A stretch of 64,000 nucleotides of DNA, taken from contig JAGQHB010000004.1 of NCBI GenBank assembly GCA_020432045.1, positions 1 to 64,000 on the forward strand, written 5' to 3'. Origin of the DNA: Dehalococcoidia bacterium. GTDB lineage: Bacteria; Chloroflexota; Dehalococcoidia; Tepidiformales; Tepidiformaceae. Position 1 is the first letter of the stretch. Each line of letters starts with the position of its first letter. A program made the position numbers and the translations under genes. Below, piece after piece: positions 34,588 to 45,434 of the stretch. The notes under the pieces were generated by a model. The model searched no databases. It saw nothing but the letters and a program-made list of their open reading frames with translations, and was not told where the DNA came from.

Positions 34588-36077
34588 CACTCCGCCCAAC
34601 GCTGGATGAGGTCCGAGCGCTCGCCGGTTCAGCCGATGGCAACGTCGTGCCGGTATTTCGTGACGTCATGGCCGACCTCGAGACACCCGTCACGGCATTC
34701 CTAAAGCTCCGCGACGGCCCGTACTGCTTCTTGCTGGAGTCGGTCGAGGGCGGGGAACGCGTGGCCCGCTATTCGTTCATTGGTTCCGAGCCGTACCGCG
34801 TGCTGAAGACGGGCCCTGGCCAGGAATGGGCGGGCGACCCGCTTATCCCACTCGAAAAAGAGCTGGACCGCTACCGGCTGATCAATACGCAAGGACTTCC
34901 GCCGTTCACGGGAGGGGCCGTCGGCTACGTTGCGTACGATGCCGTGCGGCACTTCGAACCGCGCGTCGACAGGCAGCTCGAAGACACGCTCGGAATCCCC
35001 GAGGCCGTATTCATGTTTTGCGACGCGATGGTCGTGTTCGACCATGTGCACCACACGCTGAAGGTAATCGCCCATTGCCGTCTCGATGGCGACATCGACA
35101 AGGCGTACGCCGCCGCGGCTGCCCGCATCGAACGCATGGTTGAGCGCCTTTCCAACCCAACGGTCCCGCTCCCGAAGGAGTCGGCCGGGCGTGTCGCCAT
35201 CACCAGTGAGCCCCCCGTCTCCAACCAGGGCCGCGAGGGCTATATGGGGATGGTCAGCACGATCAAAGATTATGTCGTTGCAGGCGATGTCATCCAGGTT
35301 GTGCCTTCGCACCGGCTGGCACGGAAAACTGCCGTGGATCCCTTCAACGCCTACCGCCAGATGCGCATGGTGAATCCCTCTCCCTACATGTTTTACCTGG
35401 ATCTAGACGGCTTCCAGATCGTTGGGGCGTCCCCGGAACTGCTCGTACGCGTAGAGAACGGCGTCGTGATCAACCACCCGATCGCGGGCACGCGGCGGCG
35501 GGGCGCGAACGAAGCCGAGGACGCCGCAATCGCGAAAGAACTACTGGCGGACGAGAAGGAAGTCGCCGAGCACATCATGCTCGTGGACCTTGGGCGCAAC
35601 GACGTCGGCCGCGTCGCGGAACCGGGCACCGTGAAGGTTGATCTATTTATGGATGTCGAGCGCTTCTCGCACGTCATGCACATCGTTTCCCACGTCTCGG
35701 GCAAGCTGGCGAAAGGAAGGACCCGCTTCGATGCATTTCGCTCGATCTTCCCGGCTGGCACACTCTCCGGCGCACCGAAAATTCGCGCCCTGGAGATCAT
35801 CAGCGAGCTGGAGGGCGAGCGCCGCGGCGTCTACGGCGGGGCCGTGGGCTACGCCGCCTTCTCGGGGAGCCTCGATACGTGCATCGGCATCCGGACCGTC
35901 CTGTTCAAGGACGGCGTCGCCTATTTGCAGGCCGGGGGCGGGATCGTCTTCGACTCGGACCCTGCAGCAGAGTACGAGGAAACCGTCAACAAGTTCGCCG
36001 GGCCGATGCGGGCCATCGATGCGGCGGAGATAGCGGCCGCGGAACGATGGGCTGCGTCCAGGAGTGACAGGCAATGA
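34584..36077 (+). CDS. trpE: Anthranilate synthase component I
   Basis: 497 residues. It converts chorismate to anthranilate using ammonia delivered by TrpG. The N-terminal LLES motif (FLLESVEGGERVARYSF), which binds feedback tryptophan, is present. The catalytic half has FYLDLDGFQIVGASPE, PIAGTRRRG, HIMLVDLGRNDVGRV and AGTLSGAPKIRA. Allosteric control by tryptophan is therefore expected in addition to the T-box. It overlaps trpS and the downstream Nudix-like gene by 4 bp each. Confidence 0.97.
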   Translation: MTLRPTLDEVRALAGSADGNVVPVFRDVMADLETPVTAFLKLRDGPYCFLLESVEGGERVARYSFIGSEPYRVLKTGPGQEWAGDPLIPLEKELDRYRLINTQGLPPFTGGAVGYVAYDAVRHFEPRVDRQLEDTLGIPEAVFMFCDAMVVFDHVHHTLKVIAHCRLDGDIDKAYAAAAARIERMVERLSNPTVPLPKESAGRVAITSEPPVSNQGREGYMGMVSTIKDYVVAGDVIQVVPSHRLARKTAVDPFNAYRQMRMVNPSPYMFYLDLDGFQIVGASPELLVRVENGVVINHPIAGTRRRGANEAEDAAIAKELLADEKEVAEHIMLVDLGRNDVGRVAEPGTVKVDLFMDVERFSHVMHIVSHVSGKLAKGRTRFDAFRSIFPAGTLSGAPKIRALEIISELEGERRGVYGGAVGYAAFSGSLDTCIGIRTVLFKDGVAYLQAGGGIVFDSDPAAEYEETVNKFAGPMRAIDAAEIAAAERWAASRSDRQ

Positions 36078-36910
36078 GTGCCCAGCGTATCGAGCTGCGC
36101 GCCCTCGTATCCCGCCTAGACGAAGTCCTCCTCATCCGGCGGTTGGGCGACACGTGGGAACTACCGGGTGGGTCGTTTGACGACGACGCCGACGACATGG
36201 ACGCGGCAATGGATTCGCTGCTGCGGGGGTACGGCATAGCCACGACGGACATCGCCCAGGCGTTCCTCCGGACATGCTACGACCGCGAGGGCGACACGCG
36301 GGTCGTCATTAACCTGTACGCGCCACTCGAATGGTTCGGAGAGCCAGCAGTCCCAACCAGCGCGGAGCTAACGTGGGTCCCTGCCGCCGAACTGCCCCAC
36401 ATGGAGATCGGCAGCGGGATGCTGAAGGCCGCGCTCATCGGCCTAGGTATGGCCATCGAGGACGAGCCCGTCATCCCAGGGATGGCGGCGATTGCCGGAG
36501 AGGGCTTGCGCTTCCCGGATCGGCACGCTGGTGGCCTCGACGTGTTGCGGACCCTCCGTGCGACCGATGACGCCGGCCCGGCCTTCGAAACGATGCAGGG
36601 GTCGCTGCACGAACTCGCACCGGACGTGGTCGACTTCGCGCTAGGCGAGGTCTGGACACACCCGGCACTGGACCGCAAGACACGCAGCCTCCAGGTGGTG
36701 GCCATGTTGGCCGCACTCGGCGGGAAGCCATCGGCCCTGCGCTCGCACCTGAACGGGGCCCTGAATCACGGTGCGAGCCCGGCTGAGCTGGTCCAGACAT
36801 TGCGGATGGTCGCCGTGTACGGAGGCTTCCCTGCTGCTCTGGAAGCATGGCCCGTCATGGAGTCCGTCTTCGACGCACGAGGCATCGCACGCCCAGGAGG
36901 CACTCCGTGA
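36074..36910 (+). CDS. Fusion of a degenerate Nudix domain and a carboxymuconolactone-decarboxylase-like domain
   Basis: 278 residues. Residues about 1-135 follow a Nudix fold (LIRRLGDTWELPGGSF...), but the Nudix box is degenerate: the REUXEE stretch is replaced by AMDSLL, so phosphohydrolase activity is unlikely. Residues about 155-275 match the AhpD/CMD family (EVWTHPALDRKTRSLQVVAMLAALGG, HLNGALNHGASPAEL, YGGFPAALEAW); the redox CxxC of AhpD is absent. It overlaps trpE by 4 bp (ATGA) and the HAD gene by 4 bp (GTGA). I know of no tryptophan-pathway role. Confidence 0.75.
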   Translation: MSAQRIELRALVSRLDEVLLIRRLGDTWELPGGSFDDDADDMDAAMDSLLRGYGIATTDIAQAFLRTCYDREGDTRVVINLYAPLEWFGEPAVPTSAELTWVPAAELPHMEIGSGMLKAALIGLGMAIEDEPVIPGMAAIAGEGLRFPDRHAGGLDVLRTLRATDDAGPAFETMQGSLHELAPDVVDFALGEVWTHPALDRKTRSLQVVAMLAALGGKPSALRSHLNGALNHGASPAELVQTLRMVAVYGGFPAALEAWPVMESVFDARGIARPGGTP

Positions 36911-37566
36911 AGGCGATCTTCTGGGACCTCGACGACACAGTCCTTAACACGCTCCCGGGCCGCATGGACGCGCTCCGCCATACCTACGAGCGGTGCGTTG
37001 GTGGCCAGGTCAACCCGTTGGAGCTGTGGAAATCCCACCGGGGGGGCTCCCTGGAAGCACTCGGCAGGCAGCTGATTGGAGACGACTGGAAGCGTTTTTC
37101 GGAGACCTACCGCGATCACTACTACAACCGGCAGGGTCCGCCACCGGTCGCGTTCGACGGAGTCAAAGAAGTCCTGGACGAGGCACTGGAATCAGGCCTC
37201 CAGATGGCGATCGTCACCTCCAAGATCTCCTGGGGCGCGATCGACGAACTCGAACGGTCCGGGCTCCTTTCATACTTCCGCACCGTCGTCGGCCACGATG
37301 ACGTGGACCACCCCAAGCCGGATCCGGACCCGATCTACGAAGCAATGGCACGGCTGGTCATCGACGATGCGGAACAAGTCCTCTTCGTGGGCGACAGCCC
37401 GGCCGACATGCTCGCTGCCAGAAACGCCGGGTGTCCCTCCGTCGCCGCCATGTGGGGCGCGCTGGACCCGGAAGTATTGATCGGCACAAGTCCAGCCTTC
37501 GTTGCACGCACGCCAAAGGGGGTGCTCCAGGCCCTGGAGTCCATCGCCGCGGAGCGAGCCCGATGA
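36907..37566 (+). CDS. HAD hydrolase, phosphoglycolate-phosphatase-like
   Basis: 219 residues from GTG 36907, which overlaps the previous stop as GTGA. All four HAD motifs are visible: FWDLDDTVLN (I), IVTSKIS (II), the lysine in DHPKPDPDPIYEA (III) and LFVGDSPADMLAARNAG (IV), with a helical cap between I and II. It probably dephosphorylates a small metabolite (2-phosphoglycolate, a sugar phosphate or a nucleotide). Its place inside the trp operon could be repair of a phosphorylated by-product, but this is speculation. Confidence 0.88.
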   Translation: MKAIFWDLDDTVLNTLPGRMDALRHTYERCVGGQVNPLELWKSHRGGSLEALGRQLIGDDWKRFSETYRDHYYNRQGPPPVAFDGVKEVLDEALESGLQMAIVTSKISWGAIDELERSGLLSYFRTVVGHDDVDHPKPDPDPIYEAMARLVIDDAEQVLFVGDSPADMLAARNAGCPSVAAMWGALDPEVLIGTSPAFVARTPKGVLQALESIAAERAR

Positions 37567-37886
37567 CGCTGACGAAGTCGATGACCCACCTGGCTGTGCG
37601 CTTCTACCGGTCGGGAGGCGTCGAACTGGTGCTCGTGCCGCTGCTGGCCGAAGTCGCGCAGTTCACGCGGTCGGCTGGGGACGGCTACTTCCTGGTCTCG
37701 CTGACCGGCGAACCGGGGACCGCATATCCCCTCAATCTGAACTCCCCCGCCGCCTTCGAACCGGAGTACCTGGCGGAAAAGTTTCGCCTCGACCGGCGCG
37801 GCTACGGGTACACACCTGAAGAACTGTCCGCGGTATTACGGGATATCGCTGCCGACATCCAGGGAGAGGCAGGATTCGACGCATGA
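37563..37886 (+). CDS. Small conserved-context protein of unknown function
   Basis: 107 residues beginning at the ATGA overlap with the HAD gene and ending at the ATGA overlap with trpG, so it is translationally coupled on both sides. The sequence ([61 protein letters not shown]) suggests a small alpha/beta protein. No motif recognised. Confidence 0.7.
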   Translation: MTLTKSMTHLAVRFYRSGGVELVLVPLLAEVAQFTRSAGDGYFLVSLTGEPGTAYPLNLNSPAAFEPEYLAEKFRLDRRGYGYTPEELSAVLRDIAADIQGEAGFDA

Positions 37887-38470
37887 ACGTCCTCCTGATC
37901 GATAACTACGACAGCTTCACCTATAACCTGTACCAGTTCCTCTGCGAACTCGGAGCCGAAGTAACAGTGGTTCGAAATGACCAGGTGACGATCGCCGATT
38001 GCCTCGCGCTCGCACCGGACCATGTGGTCATTTCGCCGGGGCCATGTACGCCCGCCGAGGCTGGCATTTCGAGCGACGTGATTCGCGCATTCGCGGGCAA
38101 GGTCCCGGTCCTCGGCGTCTGCCTTGGGCACCAGTGCATCTACGAGGTGTACGGTGGCACAGTGGCAGGCGCAGGCGAAATCCGGCATGGCAAGACATCG
38201 AAAATCCTGCACGACGGCAAGGGCGTGTTCGCTGGTTTGCCCAAGGAATTCACCGCCATTCGCTATCACTCCCTTGCAGGGACGCCACCAACGCAGCCTG
38301 AAGTCCTGGAAGTGACCGCCAGGACTGGTAACGGCGTCATCATGGGCATCCGCCACAACGAACTGACGGTAGAAGGCGTCCAGTTCCACCCGGAATCGAT
38401 CGCCACGGAATACGGACACGAACTGCTCAAGAACTTTCTCGAGATGTCCGGCGGGAGGTGGCGGACGTGA
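37883..38470 (+). CDS. trpG: Anthranilate synthase component II (glutamine amidotransferase)
   Basis: 195-residue class I glutamine amidotransferase supplying ammonia to TrpE, possibly also to an aminodeoxychorismate synthase. It has [11 protein letters not shown], the oxyanion segment ISPGPCTP, nucleophile C80 in GVCLGHQ, and the His/Glu of the catalytic triad in FHPESI. It is separated from trpE by three unrelated genes. Overlaps the previous and next genes by 4 bp. Confidence 0.96.
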   Translation: MNVLLIDNYDSFTYNLYQFLCELGAEVTVVRNDQVTIADCLALAPDHVVISPGPCTPAEAGISSDVIRAFAGKVPVLGVCLGHQCIYEVYGGTVAGAGEIRHGKTSKILHDGKGVFAGLPKEFTAIRYHSLAGTPPTQPEVLEVTARTGNGVIMGIRHNELTVEGVQFHPESIATEYGHELLKNFLEMSGGRWRT

Positions 38471-39483
38471 TCCAGGATGCTATCCACGCGCTGATCGAAC
38501 GGGGAACAATCTCCGGCGAAGAAGCGGCCGCGGCGATCGAACAAATGATGGCCGGCGAGGCAACCACGGCGCAGATTGGCGCCTTCCTCACCGCCCTGCG
38601 CATTCGCGGCGAAACGCCCGAAGTACTTTCCGCTTGCCTGGGCGTCATCGAAGCCCACGCCGAGGCCGTTCCTGCCGCCGACGTGGTCGACATCGTCGGT
38701 ACCGGCGGCGACGGCGTAGACACATTCAACGTCTCCACGGCGGCGGCCCTGGTTGTCGCTGGCTGCGGTGTCCGCGTCGCCAAGCACGGGAACCGGGCGG
38801 CATCGTCGAAGTGCGGCAGCGCGGATGTACTCGAAGCACTCGGGGCACGCCTCGAACTCGACGGTGCGCACGCAGCCCGCGTTGTTGACGGCGCCGGGTT
38901 CTGTTTCCTGTTCGCTCAGCGCTTTCATCCGGCTTTCCGCCACGTCGGCCCGGCCCGCCGGGAGATCGCGATCCGGACGATATTCAACGTCCTCGGACCG
39001 ATGGCAAACCCGGCCCGGCCGCGCGCGATGCTGGTCGGTGCGGGTGTTGCTTCCGTGGCACCCCTGCTTGCAGAGACCCTCCGAATCCGCGGCATGCGCC
39101 GCGCGATGGTTGTCCACTCGGCGGAAGGAATGGACGAGATCAGCCCCGCCGGGCCCACCGCGGCGTGGATCGTGGAGGGCGGGCACGTCCGCGAGCAGGA
39201 ACTCCTCCCGGCCGACTTCGGCCTGCAGGCACATCCGCTGCCGGATGTCCTGGGCGGCGACGCGGCAGCAAATGCCGTCACCCTCCGGGCTGTGCTCGCC
39301 GGTGAGCAAGGCCCAATGACCGACTTCGTGCTGATGAATGCAGGCGCTGCACTGGTCGTGGCCGAAGCAGCAACGGACTTCCGGGCGGGTGTGGTGATGG
39401 CACGCAAGGCCATCGCGGACGGCCGGGCAGCGAATGTCCTGGATGACTACGTGCGGCTGTCGAACGAAGGCTCCAGTGGCTGA
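38467..39483 (+). CDS. trpD: Anthranilate phosphoribosyltransferase
   Basis: 338 residues from GTG 38467, which forms a GTGA overlap with trpG and has GGGAGG 8 nt upstream; an in-frame GTG at 38458 overlaps the ribosome-binding site and is less likely. It transfers the phosphoribosyl group of PRPP to anthranilate. The PRPP loop [32 protein letters not shown] and [15 protein letters not shown]-type ([15 protein letters not shown]) motifs are intact. Confidence 0.97.
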   Translation: MIQDAIHALIERGTISGEEAAAAIEQMMAGEATTAQIGAFLTALRIRGETPEVLSACLGVIEAHAEAVPAADVVDIVGTGGDGVDTFNVSTAAALVVAGCGVRVAKHGNRAASSKCGSADVLEALGARLELDGAHAARVVDGAGFCFLFAQRFHPAFRHVGPARREIAIRTIFNVLGPMANPARPRAMLVGAGVASVAPLLAETLRIRGMRRAMVVHSAEGMDEISPAGPTAAWIVEGGHVREQELLPADFGLQAHPLPDVLGGDAAANAVTLRAVLAGEQGPMTDFVLMNAGAALVVAEAATDFRAGVVMARKAIADGRAANVLDDYVRLSNEGSSG

Positions 39484-40297
39484 GCCAACGATCCTCGACC
39501 GGATCGTCGAACGACGGCGGGTGGATGTCCGCGACGCAGCGGCCGTTGTGCCGAGGGCTGCGTTGGAGCGCAGCGCGGCTTCTGCTCCGCGCGCCATTTC
39601 GTTCACAGGCCGGCTGAGGGCAGCGGGTCCGATGGCCCTGATCGCCGAAATCAAACGGGCATCGCCAAGTAAAGGTGACATCGCGCCCGGCATGGATGCG
39701 CCGGCCCAGTCGCTCCGTTACGCGAAGGCGGGCGCCGCCGGCATCTCCGTCCTGACGGAACCAACCTGGTTCAAGGGAACGCTGGACGACCTTGCAGCCG
39801 TCCGTGCAGCGGTCGACACGATGGGAGGCAACCGCCCGGCGATCCTCCGCAAGGATTTCATTATCGACGAATACCAGGTCGTCGAGGCACGGGCCTACGG
39901 GGCTGACGCACTCCTGCTTATCGTCGCAGCCCTGGACGACGACACGCTCGCCCGGCTGTTCCGATTCACCGGCGAGTTGGGGATGGAGTCGCTCGTCGAG
40001 GTCGACACGGTCGAGGGGATGCAGCGTGCAGTCGCACTCGGCGCGCCGTTCATCGGTATCAACAACCGCGACCTCCGCAGCTTCACCGTTGACCTGAGGA
40101 CTACCGATACGTTGGCGACTCTGGCTCCGCGAACAGCGCTGCTCGCTGCGCTCAGCGGCATCCAGCAGCGTGCAGACGTCGAGCGATTCGCCTATGCCGG
40201 CGCCGAAGCCGTGCTCGTCGGCGAGGCACTCATGCTTGCGGGTGATCCGTCGGCCGCGGTCCGTGAACTCCTCGGTTTCGCTGGTTCGAAGTCATGA
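39476..40297 (+). CDS. trpC: Indole-3-glycerol phosphate synthase
   Basis: 273 residues from GTG 39476 (8-bp overlap with trpD; GAAGG upstream). TIM-barrel enzyme closing the indole ring. It has the catalytic EIKRASPSKG segment, LTEPTWFKGTLDDL, LRKDFIIDEYQV, and INNRDLRSFTVD. It is followed by a 151-bp non-coding spacer, the largest break between trp genes before trpA. Confidence 0.96.
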   Translation: MAEPTILDRIVERRRVDVRDAAAVVPRAALERSAASAPRAISFTGRLRAAGPMALIAEIKRASPSKGDIAPGMDAPAQSLRYAKAGAAGISVLTEPTWFKGTLDDLAAVRAAVDTMGGNRPAILRKDFIIDEYQVVEARAYGADALLLIVAALDDDTLARLFRFTGELGMESLVEVDTVEGMQRAVALGAPFIGINNRDLRSFTVDLRTTDTLATLAPRTALLAALSGIQQRADVERFAYAGAEAVLVGEALMLAGDPSAAVRELLGFAGSKS

Positions 40298-40448
40298 CAG
40301 GGAACCGTGGCACCGTCCAGACGCATTGCGAGCCGGGTGCCCACAGGAGCACCGTGGGCCTGGTAGTCCCGTCCTCCGGGCGCAGTTTAGACGGCGGCGG
40401 CGCTGGCCATTCCGCGGATGCGAACCGTGGATTCTGGAGGGACTGCGA
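40298..40448 (+). other. Non-coding spacer with hairpins between trpC and trpF
   Basis: A gap in an otherwise overlapping operon. GCCCAC (40341-40346) can pair with GTGGGC further on, and alternatively GGTGC with GCACC, giving two mutually exclusive hairpins. A string AACCGTGGCACCG near 40304 resembles a T-box but no stem I or specifier is visible. The function is unclear; attenuation or RNA processing is possible. Confidence 0.35.
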
Positions 40449-41187
40449 ATGACGGTCGTCAAGATCTGCGGACTCCGCGACCCGGACACCGCGGTGGAAG
40501 CAGCGAAGGCCGGCGCCGACATGATCGGCCTGATGTTCGCAGAATCCCGGCGCCGAGTGACGCCCCAGGAGTGCTTCGACGTTTGTGAAGCGATCCGTGG
40601 CATCGAGCGGCGCACACATCCGCCCGTGCAGTTCGAAGCACCCGCGAGAGACGAAGTACGCGGTCTCGGCTGGTTCGGCGCCTGGGCCGAAGCCATCGAT
40701 ACCTCACTCATCCGATGGCGACCCCTCCTCGTCGGCGTTTTCGCAGACCAGCCATTCGCCGAGGTGAACGAGATCTCTGAGGCAGCGGGGCTCGACTTCG
40801 TGCAGCTTTCGGGCGGCGAGGACGCCGAGTTCATCGCAAGTGTGCGCTTCCCGGTGCTCAGCGCCGTACACGTTGCCGCATCGACAGACTGTGATGACAT
40901 CCTCGACCGTGCCCGGGAGCGGCGATCGGCCGCTGCCATTCTCCTTGATACAGCCGCCGGTACTGCTCGTGGCGGCACCGGCGAGGCTTTCGATTGGGAT
41001 GTCGCCGCAGGCGCAGCCGAGCGATTGCCGTTTCTGCTCGCAGGCGGCCTTACGCCGGAAAACGTGGCGGACGCCGTCGCACGCGTCCAGCCGTGGGGTG
41101 TCGACGTCTCGTCCGGCGTCGAGACCGGCGGCGCCAAGGACATTACGAAGGTGCGAGCCTTCATCCGTGCAGCCAAGGAGGCTACCC

Positions 41188-41198
<11 letters not shown>
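40449..41198 (+). CDS. trpF: Phosphoribosylanthranilate isomerase
   Basis: 249 residues from ATG 40449 with GGAGGG 7-8 nt upstream. TIM barrel with [11 protein letters not shown] at the N-terminus (catalytic Cys), [33 protein letters not shown] (usually QLHG), [33 protein letters not shown] and GVDVSSGVE. It is longer than usual by about 40 residues because of an insertion around residues 55-90 ([20 protein letters not shown]). Overlaps trpB by 11 bp. Confidence 0.95.
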
Positions 41199-42378
<1,180 letters not shown>

Positions 42379-42398
42379 GCGCAGAACCAGTGCAGCGA

Positions 42399-43229
42399 AT
42401 GCCACGAGGGCCCTGGTCCGGCAAGCAGCTCCTGCTCGGGCTCTCGTGGGCTGTATTCTTGCAGGTGACGACGACTGCCTTGTTCATCGCGATCCTCGCG
42501 GCGACCTCCCATGCTTTCCACCTGGAGGATTCGGGAGACGACGTGTTCGACCGTGCCGGAACGATCTGGCGTTGGGGCGACGAACGCCTGAAGGCCGCGT
42601 CCGATGGCGTTGCGTTGCCGGACCCACCTCGGATTTTCGCCGATGTTACGAGCCTGAAGATCGGCTTCGCGACGACGATGGTGTATGAGCTCGGCCTCGT
42701 CGGCCTCTGCTACCTGTTCGCTCGAAAAAAATCCGTCGGCGAGACGCTTCGGGCGCTTCACCTTCGAGAATTCTCCTTCGACGAACTCTGGGTGCCCATT
42801 GGAATGGTCATCGTCATGTATGCCTTCGTCGTAGGTTGGGGGCTGTTCGCGGAATACACGGACATCGACCTGCTAAAGCCACGAAGCAACGTCCCGGAGC
42901 CGATTGTGCGGGATGGCGTCGCCCTCGCCATGGCCGGCGTCCTGGCCTGCATCCTCGCGCCGTTCTCCGAGGAGCTGTTCTTCCGCGGATTCCTGTTCCG
43001 AGGTCTGCTCCGCTGGGGCTTCTGGCCGGCTGCCGCCCTCTCCGGCTTCGTCTTCTCACTCGCACATCTCAGTACCGGAGCACTGATCCCGTTCTGGATC
43101 GTCGGCATAACGCTGGCATGGCTGGCATGGCGCCGGGGCCGCATGTGGGACGCAATCGTGTTCCACTTTCTCTTCAACACCACAAGTTATGTACTGCTCG
43201 CCACGGGCGCCGGAGGTCGGAATGTCTGA
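42399..43229 (+). CDS. CPBP-family intramembrane metalloprotease
   Basis: About 276 residues with six to eight hydrophobic helices. The CPBP/Abi motifs are clear: EExxxR as SEELFFRGFLF near residue 190, then FSLAHLST and FHFLFNTTSY with the two metal-binding His residues. Related enzymes process prenylated proteins or act in immunity of bacteriocins. ATG 42399 is preferred; GTG 42390 is in frame. It is wedged between trpB and trpA, overlapping trpA by 8 bp, with no evident link to tryptophan synthesis. Confidence 0.9.
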   Translation: MPRGPWSGKQLLLGLSWAVFLQVTTTALFIAILAATSHAFHLEDSGDDVFDRAGTIWRWGDERLKAASDGVALPDPPRIFADVTSLKIGFATTMVYELGLVGLCYLFARKKSVGETLRALHLREFSFDELWVPIGMVIVMYAFVVGWGLFAEYTDIDLLKPRSNVPEPIVRDGVALAMAGVLACILAPFSEELFFRGFLFRGLLRWGFWPAAALSGFVFSLAHLSTGALIPFWIVGITLAWLAWRRGRMWDAIVFHFLFNTTSYVLLATGAGGRNV

Positions 43230-44043
43230 GCTGCTTCGAGAGCGATTCGCTGCCGGCAAGGCCGAAGGCCGCCCACTCTTCATCGGCTATTTGACCGCGG
43301 GCTACCCGACTCGAGCCGACACAGTCGATGCTCTGCTTGGAATGGAGGCAGGGGGCGCCGACGTATTGGAGTTGGGTGTCCCTTTCAGCGACCCGATGGC
43401 TGACGGCGCAACGGTCCAGGGCGCAAACCAGGTCGCACTTGAACAGGGCATTTCACTCGCCGACTGCGTACAACTTGTCCGCGAGGCGCGCGCTGCCGGC
43501 CTTGCGGCACCGGTCGTGCTGATGGGGTACTACAACCCGATCCTGAGTTACGGCGAAGCGCGCCTTGCCCGGGATGCCGCTGCAGCGGGGGTCGATGGGT
43601 TCATCGTGGTCGATCTCCCACCCGAAGAAGCCACCAACTTCGTCGCAAACTGCCGCAGTCATGGACTTTCGTTCGTCCCGCTGGTAGCCCCGACCACGCG
43701 CGACGAACGGATCGGAATCCTCGCGGGCGTCGCCGATAGCTTCCTTTACTGCGTGAGCGTTACGGGGACGACTGGCAAGGGGAACGTCGTACTAGACGAC
43801 CTGCCAGAGTTCATCCGGCGGATCCGGGCGCAAACAACCCTTCCGCTGGCGGTTGGATTCGGCATCTCGACACGTGCCAATGTTGAAGCGGTGGGCAAAC
43901 TGGCAGATGCTGCTGTCGTCGGGTCTGCTATCATCTCCGCTATCGCGTCAGCGGCGCCAGAGCGCCGAGCAGAGCGCGTTCGGGAGTTTGTGGAGGATGT
44001 TTCCGGCCATAAGCGGGCAGGTGGACCTGGCTCAGCGAGCTAA
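43222..44043 (+). CDS. trpA: Tryptophan synthase alpha chain
   Basis: 273 residues from ATG 43222 (GGAGG 5 nt upstream). TIM barrel cleaving indole-3-glycerol phosphate. The catalytic Glu is in ELGVPFSDPMADG, the catalytic Asp in GFIVVDLPPEE, and FLYCVSVTGTTGKG and VGFGIST complete the phosphate site. Partner of TrpB1 encoded just upstream. Confidence 0.97.
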   Translation: MSELLRERFAAGKAEGRPLFIGYLTAGYPTRADTVDALLGMEAGGADVLELGVPFSDPMADGATVQGANQVALEQGISLADCVQLVREARAAGLAAPVVLMGYYNPILSYGEARLARDAAAAGVDGFIVVDLPPEEATNFVANCRSHGLSFVPLVAPTTRDERIGILAGVADSFLYCVSVTGTTGKGNVVLDDLPEFIRRIRAQTTLPLAVGFGISTRANVEAVGKLADAAVVGSAIISAIASAAPERRAERVREFVEDVSGHKRAGGPGSAS

Positions 44044-44349
44044 TACGGGCGTGTGCCAACCGGCACTGCTTCTGTCGCTCGCGAGCCGCGGATACGCATA
44101 CCCGCCGGCCGGGGTGTTTATGTCGACGGCCAGGTAGGCTTCACATCCCGCTCGCCGCGCTTGCAACGTGCCAGGGCGTTCCGCTTTCTTCGAGCAAAGC
44201 CCTAAGGCCGACAGCACCACCGCGTGACCGTATTCCCAAGGAACAGACATCGGATGAGAGTCCTTCGACCCGCCGAGCCGGGCGCCGGCGGTGTCCCACC
44301 GTTATCGGGAAGCGCCGCTGCGCACCCACAACCGAAAGCAGGTGAACCC
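44044..44349 (+). other. 306-bp intergenic region before the DAHP synthase gene
   Basis: I see no convincing gene. It contains a short hairpin (GTGCC/GGCAC) near 44052 and a compact GC-rich fold before aroF in which CGGTG-TCC-CACCG is nested within GGCGC...GCGCC (about 44280-44325). This could be a leader or attenuator, but no known riboswitch consensus was recognised. Confidence 0.3.
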
Positions 44350-45393
44350 ATGATCATCGTCCTTGCCGAAAGCGCGAACGAAGCAGATATCCGCCACGTC
44401 GTCGACCGTATCGAGGAGAGCGGGCGCAGCGCCCATCTTTCCCGAGGTGTCGAACGCACCATCATCGGCGTTATCGGCCCAGACGACCCGGCAATGCAGG
44501 ACATGTTCGAAACGTTGCGAGGCGTCGAGTCAGTCCACCGTGTGACGAAGCCTTACCACCTCGTCAGCCGTGAGTTCCACCCGTCCGGCACCATCGTCGA
44601 CTGCGGCCGCGGGGTGAGCGTCGGCGGCACTGAGCTCGCCGTGATGGCCGGCCCTTGCTCCATCGAAGACGAGCGCCACATCGTTGAAACCGCGATCGCT
44701 GTAAAGGCCGCCGGGGCAAACATCCTGCGCGGCGGCGCATTCAAGCCCCGAACGTCGCCGTACGCCTTCCGTGGCCATGGCGAACGGGCCCTGGAGTTCC
44801 TCGCCAACGCCGGCCGTGAATCGGGGATGCCCGTCATCACCGAGGTGATGAGCGTCCGCGACATCGACGCGGTTGCCCGCTCGGCCGACATCATCCAGAT
44901 CGGCGCGCGGAACATGCAGAACTTCATCCTGCTGGACGAAGTGGGGAAGACCCATAAGCCCGTCATGCTGAAACGCGCGCTCAGTGGCACCATCGAAGAA
45001 TGGTTACTCGCCGCCGAATACATCGTCGCCCAGGGCAACCCGAACGTCATCCTCTGCGAGCGCGGCATCCGCACCTTCGAAACGGCCTACCGGAATACGT
45101 TCGACATCAACGCTATCCCACTGGCAAAGTCCCTGAGCCACCTCCCTGTGATCGCTGACCCGAGTCACGGAACGGGGAAGTGGAAACTGGTCCAGCCCGT
45201 AGCCATGGCATCGATCGCTGCCGGTGCCGACGGCCTCATGATCGAAGTCCATCCCAACCCTGACCACGCACTGAGCGATGGCGCCCAATCGCTGACCTTC
45301 GAGTCATTCGAGCGGATGCTTGGTTCGGTGTCGGCCATCGCTACCGCAGTCGAGCGGCGCGTCCCGTTACATGCTTCAGCATCGACTGGATAA
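44350..45393 (+). CDS. aroF: 3-deoxy-7-phosphoheptulonate (DAHP) synthase, type I-beta
   Basis: 347 residues from ATG 44350 with AGGTG upstream. The first 70 residues form the ferredoxin-like regulatory domain (MIIVLAESANEADIRHVVDRI) typical of the Thermotoga/Bacillus-type enzyme and used for aromatic amino acid feedback. The barrel has AGPCSIE, LRGGAFKPRTSPYAF, QIGARNMQNF, LCERGIRTFE and IADPSHGTG. It is the first step of the shikimate pathway, so the operon covers entry to and exit from chorismate metabolism. Confidence 0.96.
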   Translation: MIIVLAESANEADIRHVVDRIEESGRSAHLSRGVERTIIGVIGPDDPAMQDMFETLRGVESVHRVTKPYHLVSREFHPSGTIVDCGRGVSVGGTELAVMAGPCSIEDERHIVETAIAVKAAGANILRGGAFKPRTSPYAFRGHGERALEFLANAGRESGMPVITEVMSVRDIDAVARSADIIQIGARNMQNFILLDEVGKTHKPVMLKRALSGTIEEWLLAAEYIVAQGNPNVILCERGIRTFETAYRNTFDINAIPLAKSLSHLPVIADPSHGTGKWKLVQPVAMASIAAGADGLMIEVHPNPDHALSDGAQSLTFESFERMLGSVSAIATAVERRVPLHASASTG

Positions 45394-45411
45394 ACCCTCG
45401 TTGATTTCACG

Positions 45412-45434
45412 GCCGCCGTACCGAGCTCGGCGGC
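45412..45434 (+). terminator. Possible hairpin terminator after aroF
   Basis: GCCGCCG (45412-45418) pairs with CGGCGGC (45428-45434), 18 bp after the aroF stop. There is no U-tract, so termination is uncertain. The following 220 bp before scpA have no supported gene. Confidence 0.35.

Noticed and set aside
40304-40320. T-box-like string AACCGTGGCACCG after trpC
   Set aside because: No stem I, specifier or terminator in the right order; stem I would have to lie within trpC coding sequence. Kept only as an odd spacer.
44032-44250. Minus-strand frame containing VDINTP, recalling the C-terminal motif of the MobA-like protein at 14963
   Set aside because: Only about six residues match and the rest shows no family features; a shared 11-mer in the DNA could be chance. 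Too weak to call a pseudogene.
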